Source of the DNA: CAVTLG01 sp963802635
GTDB lineage: Bacteria > Chloroflexota > Ktedonobacteria > Ktedonobacterales > Ktedonobacteraceae
Assembly (NCBI GenBank): GCA_963802635.1
Contig: CAWDJJ010000001.1
Span: 2,046,001-2,110,000 of the forward strand
Direction: 5' to 3'
DNA: 64,000 bases
The position numbers and the translations under genes are program-made. Position 1 is the first letter of the stretch. Each line of letters starts with the position of its first letter. This document shows positions 54,906 through 63,801 of this stretch, one piece after another. Under the pieces are notes generated by a model, which had not been told where the DNA came from, did not search any database, and worked only from the letters and a program-made list of their open reading frames with translations.

Positions 54906-55595
54906 ATGGAGGCTGAGAAAGAAGTCAGTTACCTGAAACAGGTACACATCTTCAATGGCCTGAGTAACGAAGAGATAGACGCGCTGGCAGCCGTGGTGAA
55001 AAGGCGCACGTTTCGCGCAGGTGAGGTCATCTTCCACCAGGATGATCCAGGACAGGTTTTGTATGTGATCAAAGAAGGTAAAGTAAAAATCTGTCGTAGC
55101 AGCCCCGATGGGCAAGAAATCGCACTGGTCGTCTTTAGCAAAGGCGAGTGCTTTGGTGAATTAGCTCTGCTCGATAACTTGCCACGCTCAGCCGATGCGA
55201 TTACGCTCGAAAAAGTTGAATGCTACAGCTTGCAGCGCAGCGATTTTCATCGTGCCATTATGAAAAATCCGCAGATTGCGATTCGTGTGATGGAAGTCCT
55301 CTGTGAGCGGTTGCGTAATACGGATCAGCAAGTGGAAGACTTGATCTTTCTGGATGTCTATGGGCGTGTAGCCAAGAAACTCCTGGATCTGGCTGAGAGC
55401 CATGGCGTCAAAGTGGGCGATGGTCTGCGCATCGATTTGCGGTTGACACAGCAAGAAATCGCGTCAATGGTTGGGGCATCGCGTGAGAGTGTGAATAAGG
55501 TGTTGGGATATTTTACAGAGAAAGATTATATCAGTACTGATAAACATAGAATTACACTGAAAAGTGTCGCTGACTTAAGGAAACGTATATACTAG
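54906..55595 (+). CDS. Crp/Fnr-family transcriptional regulator
   Basis: The ATG at 54906 (MEAEKEVSYLKQVHIFNGLS) has AAAGGAAA upstream and fits the family; the frame start at 54816 adds 30 unlikely residues. Residues about 15-130 form the cyclic-nucleotide-type beta barrel (VKRRTFRAGEVIFHQDDPGQ, VLYVIKEGKVKI, SKGECFGELALLDNLPRSAD). Residues about 150-225 are the winged helix (RLTQQEIASMVGASRESVNK, then VLGYFTEKDYI). No cysteine set for an Fe-S cluster is present, so an FNR-type oxygen sensor is unlikely and a Crp-like ligand is more plausible. It stands alone, divergent from mrp. Confidence 0.93.
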   Translation: MEAEKEVSYLKQVHIFNGLSNEEIDALAAVVKRRTFRAGEVIFHQDDPGQVLYVIKEGKVKICRSSPDGQEIALVVFSKGECFGELALLDNLPRSADAITLEKVECYSLQRSDFHRAIMKNPQIAIRVMEVLCERLRNTDQQVEDLIFLDVYGRVAKKLLDLAESHGVKVGDGLRIDLRLTQQEIASMVGASRESVNKVLGYFTEKDYISTDKHRITLKSVADLRKRIY

Positions 55596-55728
55596 CAAGC
55601 GTATTGGGATTTTTGGAAAGTATTGTTACCTGCTTAAGTAACGATACGTTCCAATTACGTTGACTGTGTATCTGTGCATTTGTGTAGCACACACCAGGGG
55701 GCGTGCGCGTCCGTAAGAAAAAGTATGT

Positions 55729-56739
55729 ATGGTGAAGAAGCAAACGATGATAGAGGAGGAACAAGGTCCTTCCAACATAGGAGCAGGTGACACAACTACC
55801 ACAACCGTGAGTACAGCGCGTCGTCTGCGTGCGCTATTGCTAGCGTTGCGTCCTCGGCAATGGACAAAGAACGGTGTTGTATTTATTAGTCTGGTGTTTG
55901 CGCAAAAGCTTTTCGACCGTGTTTCTCTAGAGAGAACGGTGCTCGCTTTTCTTGTCTTCTGCCTGGCGTCCAGTAGTATTTATATTTTTAACGACCTGCT
56001 GGATTTAGAGCGGGATCGCCAACATCCAACGAAGCGTTTGCGTCCGTTGGCATCCGGGGGTTTACCCGTCTCCTGGGCTATCACCATGATAGGGTTGCTA
56101 CTCATCGTCTGTGGAGCATTGATGCTCTGCATTTTTAAGCTTCCCATCACTTTGCAAGATGCGTATGTCAAATCGGGTGGCGCAAATATACTTTTTGCAC
56201 TGAGTATTGTGTCGTACTTGCTCTTGATGGTGCTCTATAGTGCCTATCTCAAGCATGTTGTCCTGGTCGATGTCTTTTGTATCGCAATAGGTTTTGTGCT
56301 GCGGATCATGGCAGGCGCGGTCGTTGTGCCAGTGATTATTTCACCATGGCTCTTCCTAGTAACATGTTTCCTCTCACTCTTCCTGGCTCTCAGCAAGCGG
56401 CGTCAAGAACTCGTGTTGTTGCATGGAGAAGCAGGCAATCATCGCCAGATACTTAAAGAGTATAGTATTCCTCTGCTGGATCAGATGATTACCATTGTTG
56501 TGACGGGTACAATCATGGCATACAGCCTGTATACTATTGAGACAACCACGGGAGATCATCGTTTATTTGTCACAGTGCCATTTGTTTTGTATGGCATCTT
56601 CCGTTATTTATATCTGGTCTATATGCGAATGGAGGGTGGGAGTCCCGAAGAGGTCCTATTGCGTGACCACCATATATTGGGAACCGTTTTGATATGTACA
56701 GTCCTGATTATCACAGTTTTGTATCTGCTTCCAACGTAG
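55729..56739 (+). CDS. UbiA-family prenyltransferase (decaprenyl-phosphate phosphoribosyltransferase-like)
   Basis: 336 residues with about nine membrane spans. The first Asp-rich motif is FNDLLDLERDRQHPTKRLRP, the form (NDxxDxxxDxxHPxKRxRP) typical of enzymes that attach phosphoribose to polyprenyl phosphate. The second region is HVVLVDVFCIAIGFVLRIMA. RPRQWTKNGVVF near the start also matches this subgroup. The product would be a polyprenol-linked pentose donor for envelope sugars. The next gene makes polyprenol-phosphate mannose, so the two form a lipid-linked sugar pair. Specific substrate inferred from motif only. Confidence 0.85.
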   Translation: MVKKQTMIEEEQGPSNIGAGDTTTTTVSTARRLRALLLALRPRQWTKNGVVFISLVFAQKLFDRVSLERTVLAFLVFCLASSSIYIFNDLLDLERDRQHPTKRLRPLASGGLPVSWAITMIGLLLIVCGALMLCIFKLPITLQDAYVKSGGANILFALSIVSYLLLMVLYSAYLKHVVLVDVFCIAIGFVLRIMAGAVVVPVIISPWLFLVTCFLSLFLALSKRRQELVLLHGEAGNHRQILKEYSIPLLDQMITIVVTGTIMAYSLYTIETTTGDHRLFVTVPFVLYGIFRYLYLVYMRMEGGSPEEVLLRDHHILGTVLICTVLIITVLYLLPT

Positions 56740-56811
56740 AATGGAGAAGCGCGTTTGTGTCAATGGAAGGTAACGGTTCCCAATAGAGCGGTGTTTCCTC
56801 CTTCATCCTCA

Positions 56812-56850
56812 AGGCATGAGGGCTGTCACAGTAGAACTGTGATGATGCCT
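56812..56850. repeat. REP-like hairpin between two envelope-sugar genes
   Basis: AGGCAT and ATGCCT enclose TCACAG-TAGAA-CTGTGA. It could terminate the first gene or be a small repeat unit. Confidence 0.6.
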
Positions 56851-56900
56851 GACGAGGTTGACCCCTGCGTCAGTATCAGCGAATACAGGAGAAACTTTGT

Positions 56901-57680
56901 ATGAAGACGTTAATTATTATTCCGACCTATAATGAGTATGAGAATCTGGGTCCACTCGTGACCGCAGTCTTTGCAAATGCGGCTGCTACTGATGTTTTAA
57001 TTGTCGACGACAATTCTCCCGATGGGACAGGGCAACTCGCTGAAAAAATGTGCGCAGATGATCCGCGTATCCACGTGATGCATCGCACTGGCAAATTAGG
57101 TCTGGGTACAGCTTACGTGGCGGGCTTCAAGTATGCTATCGAACATAGCTATGATGCGGCCTTCGAAATGGATGCAGACTTCTCACATGATCCACGCTAT
57201 TTGCCGGACTTTCTACGCGCCATTGAGCAGGCAGATCTGGTGATCGGCTCACGGTATGTCCAGGGTGGCTCAACACCGAACTGGACGTTGATACGCCGCT
57301 TCATCAGTGGATGTGGAAATATCTTCGCTCGCTTTATGTTAGGTATCCCTGTCCATGACTGTACGGCAGGCTATCGCTGCTACCGGCGTGAGGTGCTGGA
57401 ACATATTGATCTGGATAGTATACAATCACAGGGCTATGCCTTCCAGGTGGAACTGGCCTATCGCGTTATGAAACAGCACTATAAAATAGTTGAGATCCCT
57501 ATCATCTTTATGGATAGACGCGTTGGCACATCGAAGATGTCAAGCAAGATTGTTACCGAGGCTTTTACCTTTGTATTACGTACCCGTTTTAGCAAGCCAC
57601 AAAACACCGATTGCGCGCTACCAGCGCCAGACGAACAGCCTGAAGTCGTCAGTGAAGTAACCTCTGGTGTGCGCAAGTAG
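56901..57680 (+). CDS. Polyprenol monophosphomannose synthase (GT2 family)
   Basis: 259 residues of the dolichol-phosphate mannose synthase type: LIIIPTYNEYENLGPLVTAV, LIVDDNSPDGTGQLAEKM, the metal-binding EMDADFSHDPRYLP, IGSRYVQGGSTPNWTLIRRF, and TAGYRCYRREVLEHIDLDSI. It transfers mannose from GDP-mannose to polyprenol phosphate on the cytosolic face of the membrane. Like bacterial single-domain forms it lacks the C-terminal membrane anchors. Its product would feed the GT-C enzymes at 31657 and 44784. Confidence 0.92.
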   Translation: MKTLIIIPTYNEYENLGPLVTAVFANAAATDVLIVDDNSPDGTGQLAEKMCADDPRIHVMHRTGKLGLGTAYVAGFKYAIEHSYDAAFEMDADFSHDPRYLPDFLRAIEQADLVIGSRYVQGGSTPNWTLIRRFISGCGNIFARFMLGIPVHDCTAGYRCYRREVLEHIDLDSIQSQGYAFQVELAYRVMKQHYKIVEIPIIFMDRRVGTSKMSSKIVTEAFTFVLRTRFSKPQNTDCALPAPDEQPEVVSEVTSGVRK

Positions 57681-57715
57681 CCCATGGCGCTCCCTGGTGT
57701 TACATTGATATATGT

Positions 57716-58417
57716 CTATCTATAACGTTTCGGTGTTTTTTTCTTTTTCTTGTGAGCCTGGTGGTGAGGCTCTAACTCGTCGTCAGGTTTATAGGCCGGA
57801 TCGATGCCATAGGCACGGCGCATAGCCTGACGATGCTGTGAACGTAGCGCAATATCGCGCGGAGCCTCATTGAGATGAGCCGTTAGCGTGCGTGTTGTTT
57901 GAGTTTGACCACCACGTTCCAGTACGTTCTCTTTCACCTCTACGTCATCGCTATACAGTATGACTTGCTGTCCATTGTCTTGTGCTTCAGCGGCCAGGCG
58001 CACAATAACACTATCTGCTGTTTCCCCATAACGTGAATAAATAATGCGGATATGCTCATCATGGCTGACCTGTTCCTGCCTACTATTGCCATCGAAAACA
58101 ACAATGACGCGATGCGTTGTCTGCCGATAACGGTTCTTTAACTGGCGAATGAGAAGCATGCGGGACTCGGCGAGGCTTTTCACCTCTACCATCTGAAACA
58201 TCATATTATTTTTAATCACATTGTAGCCGTCAACTAAAATCTCAAGCCCCATAAGTTCCATCTCGTCTTTGTCAGCGAACCAGACAGCATGGTTCGCTGT
58301 CGAGATAGGCTTCGCTGAATGTTTTGTCGGCATGAGCGTCTTGCTTTGCAATGTCTCTTGAGAGAGGAGCTGCAAAGCAAGATACTTTTTTAGCGAAAGA
58401 GGATCGCGATGGATCAA
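57716..58417 (-). CDS. NYN-domain ribonuclease-like protein (YacP family)
   Basis: The NYN fold is visible: MGLEILVDGYNVIKNNMMFQ with the first Asp, VIVVFDGNSRQEQ with the second, and RIIYSRYGETADSVIVRLAA with the third, then VILYSDDVEVKENVLERGGQ. YacP-like proteins act on structured RNA. The frame overlaps the end of the 6-phosphogluconate dehydrogenase gene with a TTG start, but the true start may be one of the internal ATGs at 58333, 58261 or 58252, close to the domain. The C-terminus is a basic tail (HHQAHKKKKKTPKRYR) suited to RNA binding. Confidence 0.82.
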   Translation of the reverse strand: MIHRDPLSLKKYLALQLLSQETLQSKTLMPTKHSAKPISTANHAVWFADKDEMELMGLEILVDGYNVIKNNMMFQMVEVKSLAESRMLLIRQLKNRYRQTTHRVIVVFDGNSRQEQVSHDEHIRIIYSRYGETADSVIVRLAAEAQDNGQQVILYSDDVEVKENVLERGGQTQTTRTLTAHLNEAPRDIALRSQHRQAMRRAYGIDPAYKPDDELEPHHQAHKKKKKTPKRYR

Positions 58418-59470
58418 CCTTCGGCTTTTGTCTTCGTCTTGGCTGTTTCACTTGTTTCCAGATGACCACCGAACTCGAAGCGCATGGCGGACATAATCTT
58501 GTTGCCGAAATCGGCCTGCCCGCGTGAGCTGAAACGTTCGTAGAGCGCTGCAGTCAACACGTGTGCGGGAACGCCTTCATCGATAGCTGCACCAATGGTC
58601 CAGCGACCCTCCCCGGAGTCGGACACGCGGCCCTGGAAATTGTTGAGTTCGGGGACTCTTGAGCATGGCGCTGGCTGTCAGGTCCAGTAGCCATGAACCG
58701 ATGACACTACCACGTCGCCACAGTTCTGTGACGTCGGTGAGGTTGAGATCGTACTGATAGTAGCGTGGATCGCTCAATGGAGCCGTCTCGGCATCGACAG
58801 TCTGTTGTTGCTTGCCAATGTTTGCGTGATGCAGGATGTTGAGTCCTTCGGCGTAGGCAGCCATGATGCCATACTCGATGCCATTGTGCACCATTTTGAC
58901 GAAATGACCGGCACCATGAGAACCACAGTGGAGGTAGCCCTGCTCAGCTGTACCGCCGATTTTCTCGCGTCCAGGCGTGCGCGAAGCTGCCTCAACGCCA
59001 GGAGCTAGCGTCGAGAAGATCGGGTCAAGGTACTGGACAATCTCAGTCTCGCCGCCGATCATCTGGCAATAGCCGCGCTCCAGTCCCCAGACACCACCAC
59101 TAGTACCAACGTCAAGATAATGGATATTAAACTTTTTGAGCGTCTCCGCACGCCGAATATCGTCATGATAGTAAGAGTTGCCACCATCGATGATCACATC
59201 ATTGGCTGAGACGAGCGGAATGAGTTGTTCCAATGTGGCATCGACGGAAGCTGCTGGCACCATCAGCCAGATAACGCGTGGCGCGTCAAGTTGATGGACA
59301 AGATCGGCCAGTGAAGTTGCTCCGCTACTGATCGAACCATCCTGGATGCGTGCCTGGACTGTTTCTTCGTGTCGGGCGTAACCGACGCAGGTATGACCTG
59401 CACGTAGCAGCCGCTTCGCCATATTTGCGCCCATGCGGCCAATACCAACTAAACCAAGTTGCATATACAA
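58414..59470 (-). pseudogene. gnd: 6-phosphogluconate dehydrogenase (decarboxylating), one frameshift
   Basis: Oxidises 6-phosphogluconate to ribulose 5-phosphate in the pentose phosphate pathway. It is the short form (about 350 residues): Rossmann motif MQLGLVGIGRMGANMAKRLL, VIIDGGNSYYHDDIRRAE, LDVGTSGGVWGLERGYC, and the catalytic Lys region GAGHFVKMVHNGIEYGIMAA. Near 58655 the frame shifts by one extra C in AGTCCCCGAACTC. Without it the protein reads SPELNNFQGRVSDSGEGRWT and continues IGAAIDEGVPAHVLTAALYE, the normal C-terminal domain. A C-run indel in an otherwise perfect gene points to a sequencing error. The stop overlaps the next frame by 4 bp. Confidence 0.88.
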
Positions 59471-59806
59471 TTCCCTTCTTGTGTTGATTGTAAGTACAAG
59501 GGCAGGACGATGCTGTGCGGGCGATTTTGCATAGCGTGTCTTCAGCGTCAGCAGAGCATCCTGTACCCAGTGCTATTGTACTGCAAAGTTCGCCTTCTGT
59601 GACTCTCACGTCTTTACCGGTGGAAAATGTGACGATAGTACATCTGTTTTCCGTAAAGAGTCGTGAAGTACCTGCACAGCTTACCAAGGTCTGAGCATTC
59701 TGGCAAGCAGATAGTATAGAGTATGGAAACATATGTACATATGGCTCTGTCCCTTTATGCTCTTGCGTTGCTATCTGACAATTTGCTGCATGGCATTACC
59801 AGGAAA
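59471..59806. other. Intergenic region without recognised genes
   Basis: Region upstream of the dehydrogenase and downstream of the zinc-ribbon membrane protein. No convincing gene or repeat seen. Confidence 0.5.
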
Positions 59807-60622
59807 CTAGAAATGGAGCTGGTTGATAAGTTGCCAGAGATAGGCGACTTCGAGGCGAATGTCAATATGCAGGAGATTGGCAATAAATGCATTTACTCCT
59901 GAGGAGAACTCGGCAGATAAAATACATAATAAGATGAAAAATAGACAAAATAGTAAAATGTTTGTGCAGATGATTTCAATCTTATGCGCAATACTGGATG
60001 GATGATGTTCAACATGTGTCTTTACTTCATCGTGTGCAGGCCGTGTGGCAATCTTATCTATATCGACTTTGTGCTCTGGCGCAGGAGTCTGGATCTGTGT
60101 AACAGCGGATGATGGTGGTAAGGGTCTATCCGCCACAGGGGACTTCACCTGGGAACTGGGCAATTTTTTGGGTGTGGCAGGCATAGGCAGCGTCGTCGCC
60201 ATCTCGATAGGGGCAATGAGCGATCCTGCACGCTGAAAGCGACCGGGGCGTACGCAGATAAAACGTTCTGGTTCAGCATGTATGCGTCTGGCTTGCTCCT
60301 GGCGCTGTGGTGAGAAGAGCACGCCGTGTAAAGGATCTGCTTCAGCCCGGAAGGGCAGGTGTGCTTCAAGTGTACATATGCCACAGACGGCGTGTACATC
60401 ATCCCAGCAGCTTGGGCAGGCGGGACGTCGGCAGCGGAAACAGAAATGGCACATGCTCATAAACGCAGACTCGAAGGCAATCGCTGGCGCTTTTAAGAGA
60501 TAAACGTATGCTGGAGCAGGCGTATAGACTGCCTGGCAAATAACACAGGCTAGCGTACCTTTTTCGCTCATGAAAGGACGATCTGGTGGTCCTGGCTGCT
60601 GAGTTAACCTGCTATTGGTCAC
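59807..60622 (-). CDS. Cys-rich N-terminal domain protein with C-terminal membrane anchor
   Basis: 271 residues. Residues 25-90 hold about ten Cys in pairs (CVICQAVYTP, MCHFCFRCRRPACPSC, VCGICTLEAH), consistent with a zinc-binding ring- or B-box-like domain. A Pro/Thr/Ser-rich linker follows (residues about 140-215). One strongly hydrophobic segment near residues 220-240 (ICTNILLFCLFFILLCILSA) would anchor it with the zinc domain inside the cell. I do not recognise the family and suggest no function beyond membrane-anchored zinc-finger-like protein. Confidence 0.7.
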   Translation of the reverse strand: MTNSRLTQQPGPPDRPFMSEKGTLACVICQAVYTPAPAYVYLLKAPAIAFESAFMSMCHFCFRCRRPACPSCWDDVHAVCGICTLEAHLPFRAEADPLHGVLFSPQRQEQARRIHAEPERFICVRPGRFQRAGSLIAPIEMATTLPMPATPKKLPSSQVKSPVADRPLPPSSAVTQIQTPAPEHKVDIDKIATRPAHDEVKTHVEHHPSSIAHKIEIICTNILLFCLFFILLCILSAEFSSGVNAFIANLLHIDIRLEVAYLWQLINQLHF

Positions 60623-60875
60623 TGACGCCTCCCGCTTGAATGGTGTATATAGAGCGATGCAAACAAACCTTCTTTAAAACATTATACCCGACAGTACTAC
60701 AAAAAGGGCGCAAGTACATCGCGTCTTTTACAAAAAGTGACATTGTTCTATGTATAAGGAGAAACGTGAAACTGACGGAATCTGTCATGCAGCAAAGTTG
60801 ACAGAGCGTGGTCGCTCTGGTATTATGCTATTCCATGAGCTGTACTTCATCTTCGAGTGCAGTGAGTGAGCAAGA

Positions 60876-60949
60876 GGAGCCGTGGTGTAGTGGCCTAACA
60901 TGTCTGCCTGTCACGCAGAAGATCGCGGGTTCGAATCCCGTCGGTTCCG
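60876..60949 (+). tRNA. tRNA-Asp (GTC)
   Basis: A 74-base cloverleaf: acceptor GGAGCCG/CGGTTCC, anticodon stem TCTGC/GCAGA with loop CTGTCAC (anticodon GTC), and T arm CGGGTTCGAATCCCG. CCA is not encoded. Confidence 0.95.
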
Positions 60950-60964
60950 TTCCAAGACACACCA

Positions 60965-61006
60965 GCGTAACACTATAGACAAGATAAACCATAGTGTTGC
61001 GCTTTT
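60965..61006 (+). terminator. Terminator behind tRNA-Asp
   Basis: GCGTAACACTAT (60965-60976) pairs with ATAGTGTTGCGC (60991-61002), followed by TTTT. Confidence 0.8.
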
Positions 61007-61134
61007 CTAGCTTTCTCTTTCTTCTAAGACTCTACCCAAAGCCCACGGGATGCGCGCTATAATAGGATCAGCGCATGTGACCCTCTTGAAAACGACCATG
61101 GTCAGGTGTAGATCTCCCACTTATCTCACCAAAT

Positions 61135-61594
61135 ACCCCAAATTCGCCAGCCGTGGGACTACTCGTTGTATCGTCTGGAATCTGTGCTGACATTCAGCGT
61201 GTTGTGTATACCAGCGGTATTGGTATCCGTCCAGATGGTGCCAATCGCTTACTACTCAGCAATAAGAAACTCGCTGACCACTCAATCACACTGTAAACCC
61301 CACTTTCCCCACCTCCACCAGCTGCTGAAGAGATCCTAGAGAGAACCCGCGAGTTATGTAAAAAATATGGCTAGTGCTCGCGTTGAGTCCACTATCAGAG
61401 GTATCAGGCCTATCCCACAAGATGGTTTTCCCATCGTCGGCTGGGTTTCAGATGTTGAAGGTCTCTATGTAATAGTGACTCACGGTGGATTGACTCTAGG
61501 ACCAGCGCTTGCTGAGATGGCTACGAGAGAGATCTATGGAACGCCAGAGAAGATCCTCACACCATTTCGACTTGATCGATTTCGCATGAGCTAG
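61135..61594 (+). pseudogene. FAD-dependent oxidoreductase (DAO family), decayed 3' part
   Basis: Readable pieces in order: GLLVVSSGICADIQRVVYTS, then GIGIRPDGANRLLLSN, then a TAA inside the domain, EILERTRELCKKYG, and in another frame ARVESTIRGIRPIPQDGFPI, then VGWVSDVEGLYVIVTHGGLT and LGPALAEMATREIYG. The last part is the FAD-binding C-terminal strand of D-amino-acid-oxidase-type enzymes. The N-terminal half, with the FAD Rossmann motif, is missing. At least one stop and one frameshift are present, so unlike the other broken genes this looks genuinely dead. Confidence 0.75.
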
Positions 61595-61642
61595 CAGCCG
61601 CAATAAGATCATGAAACAGCGTACATCATATGATTCACTATC

Positions 61643-63211
61643 TCATTTACCGCATCGGCGGTTGGGTGCTGCTGGCGTTCCTGTTACTGCTGTCACCCCC
61701 GTTGTTGTTGATGATGTCACTCCCGTTGCCGCTGTAACCTGAAGAGAAGCCTGTAAGGAATTATAGCCTGTCTGCGCATCCCAGACACCTGTGTTGGCAA
61801 GTTGAATGGAGTATGCGGGATTAGCATGCAGGCTGGAGGAGGGATCGGACAGATTCAGGTAGAGATTGTACGTTCCGGCCACTACGTTGGATGGTACCGC
61901 GACGGATACATTGACCGTCGTCGTCTTCCCCGATAGCCAGGTACGAGGATCATTGTTCAACGTGATCGTATACTGCTCACTGCTATTCTGCTGGTTGCGC
62001 AGGACTAATTCGAGACCGCGCGAATTGTAGAGATTGGCCCATCCATCATTAGCTACATCAAAACTCATGTTCAGAGATTGGCCCGCTGCTATTCCAGTGG
62101 GGATGACAGATTGGGTCAAACGGAAGCGGTAGCCCAGATCTTCCTGGATCTGCGACAGACAATTCTGGTTGGTCCAGTCACTCAAGACATCCTTGTTGTA
62201 GTCTTCGTTCAACGCACTATAATGATACTGGGCCAGCTCGGTGAGGGCATTTGGGCAGTCCGTATTCGGTGAAGCAACGGCGCAGGTTTCACCCACCTGC
62301 GGTACATACTGGTTGTCTTGTTGCAGAAATGTCTGCTGACCTTGGATCGTCGCACTACTAGACTCTTGAAATGTACCACCCTCGTCATTTCCGTCCAGGA
62401 AGCAGTCATTATGTGCCCCCATACGCGCCTGGCCCGTGCCACTGAAAGCTTGTTGAGTAGTGAGAGGTGACGTTCCATCGAGTTCCATCGTAAATCGTGG
62501 ATAGCGCATTGCCAGCATCCGTTGCTGAGGTAGCACTTTTAAAAGTTCGTTCACAATCGATTGCGAAGCGCTATTGATCTGGTCGACCCCATCCGCATCC
62601 GCGGTCAGTAGCCCATTGGTCGAATCATGCCATTCGCCCCAGGACCCGACAAAGCCAGCCTCTAACAGGTCGATGACATCAACATTATTTTGCAGTGTTG
62701 GCCCTAGTTGAGCGATATGCCCCAGAATACGGCACAATGGCGCATCGGGCAAACCACTACCAAAGTTATAGGCAAAACGCAGAATGACTTTTAAACCCGC
62801 ATTGCGTATCTTGCTAAGATCGTTAGTTACTCCATCAAGAAAGTCCTGCGGTAGTGGTTTGTCAGCAACATAGGGCTGGGAACAGGTTTGCTCAGGACTT
62901 TCCGTGCTGGCAAAGTTTGATAAAACATAATAAACCAGGATGACCCGATTACCGCTCTGTTGGACAGCAGCCAGATCGCCCGTGCTGAGTCCACCTGCAC
63001 CTGACCAGTTCGATGCATAGTACACAATGCGCTCATTAAAAAAACCGCGCTCAGGATTGGGAATGTTCTCATTACTAGCTTGATACGTATAGGTCTTAGA
63101 TGAAGCCGTCGATGCAAATGAATAAAATAAGGTAGCAGCAACTCCAGCAAGGGCTATGACAGTGGCTAAGATTATTGCCAGCCCGCGAAACCTATAATAG
63201 GACAGTTTCAT
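61643..63211 (-). CDS. Secreted or anchored DUF4874/DUF4832 protein
   Basis: 522 residues. An N-terminal hydrophobic segment (FRGLAIILATVIALAGVAAT) acts as signal or anchor. The DUF4874 start is clear (ENIPNPERGFFNERIVYYAS), with VILVYYVLSNFASTESPEQT and GLKVILRFAYNF, and the block DLLEAGFVGSWGEWHDSTNG is a TIM-barrel active-site-like segment. The second half matches DUF4832 (QRMLAMRYPRFTMEL, YHYSALNEDYNKDVLSDWTN, LGYRFRLTQSVIPTGIAAGQ), which ends in a carbohydrate-binding-like beta sandwich. The Thr/Gly/Val-rich tail may be disordered. The fold suggests action on polysaccharides; no activity is established. Confidence 0.88.
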   Translation of the reverse strand: MKLSYYRFRGLAIILATVIALAGVAATLFYSFASTASSKTYTYQASNENIPNPERGFFNERIVYYASNWSGAGGLSTGDLAAVQQSGNRVILVYYVLSNFASTESPEQTCSQPYVADKPLPQDFLDGVTNDLSKIRNAGLKVILRFAYNFGSGLPDAPLCRILGHIAQLGPTLQNNVDVIDLLEAGFVGSWGEWHDSTNGLLTADADGVDQINSASQSIVNELLKVLPQQRMLAMRYPRFTMELDGTSPLTTQQAFSGTGQARMGAHNDCFLDGNDEGGTFQESSSATIQGQQTFLQQDNQYVPQVGETCAVASPNTDCPNALTELAQYHYSALNEDYNKDVLSDWTNQNCLSQIQEDLGYRFRLTQSVIPTGIAAGQSLNMSFDVANDGWANLYNSRGLELVLRNQQNSSEQYTITLNNDPRTWLSGKTTTVNVSVAVPSNVVAGTYNLYLNLSDPSSSLHANPAYSIQLANTGVWDAQTGYNSLQASLQVTAATGVTSSTTTGVTAVTGTPAAPNRRCGK

Positions 63212-63801
63212 AGATAAGCACTCCTTGATACTACGTCGAAATTATTGCTCTATTTCTAAAAAGGCCTGACTTTTCGCTCGCTCCAAACCGGTCCCTACAA
63301 GAGATTGACGTGGAGAGTCAGTCAGCCTCCTTCAGCACATCCCAGCTCTGGGTATCGTTAGGAGTATAGTGCGTGGAGGAATAGCATCACTAGACAAATA
63401 GAGGGACAGTTCAAGCTATAGCCGTAGAGGTCGAGACCATTCGAGGGTAGATGTCAATTCTGCTACGCGAGCTTCCACGGCTCCTGAGTAGCTTCGCTGT
63501 CTCTTTCAGTAGAACGAACTTTCAAATCAGCAACTTACAATCTTTCTCCAAAATCTTCCCTCTTTTCGACTAGTATTTCCACATAGGTGCCCTTAAACTT
63601 CGATAGAACTGCTGTTTTCTGTGTTAGAAACATGTATGACTATCTCTCTGTTGCTTCCCAATACGACACAGATCGTGACAACAGTGCAGAAAGTGATGGA
63701 CTCATACACACTTTGGCTGCTCCTGCAAAGTCTATTCTTAATATATAACAACAAATAAAAGAAGAAGTTTTCTGTGTTTGATCAACAAATACTACAAATA
63801 G
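63212..63801. other. Intergenic region without recognised genes
   Basis: Upstream region of the DUF4874 gene. No convincing coding frame, RNA gene or large inverted repeat was seen. Confidence 0.5.
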
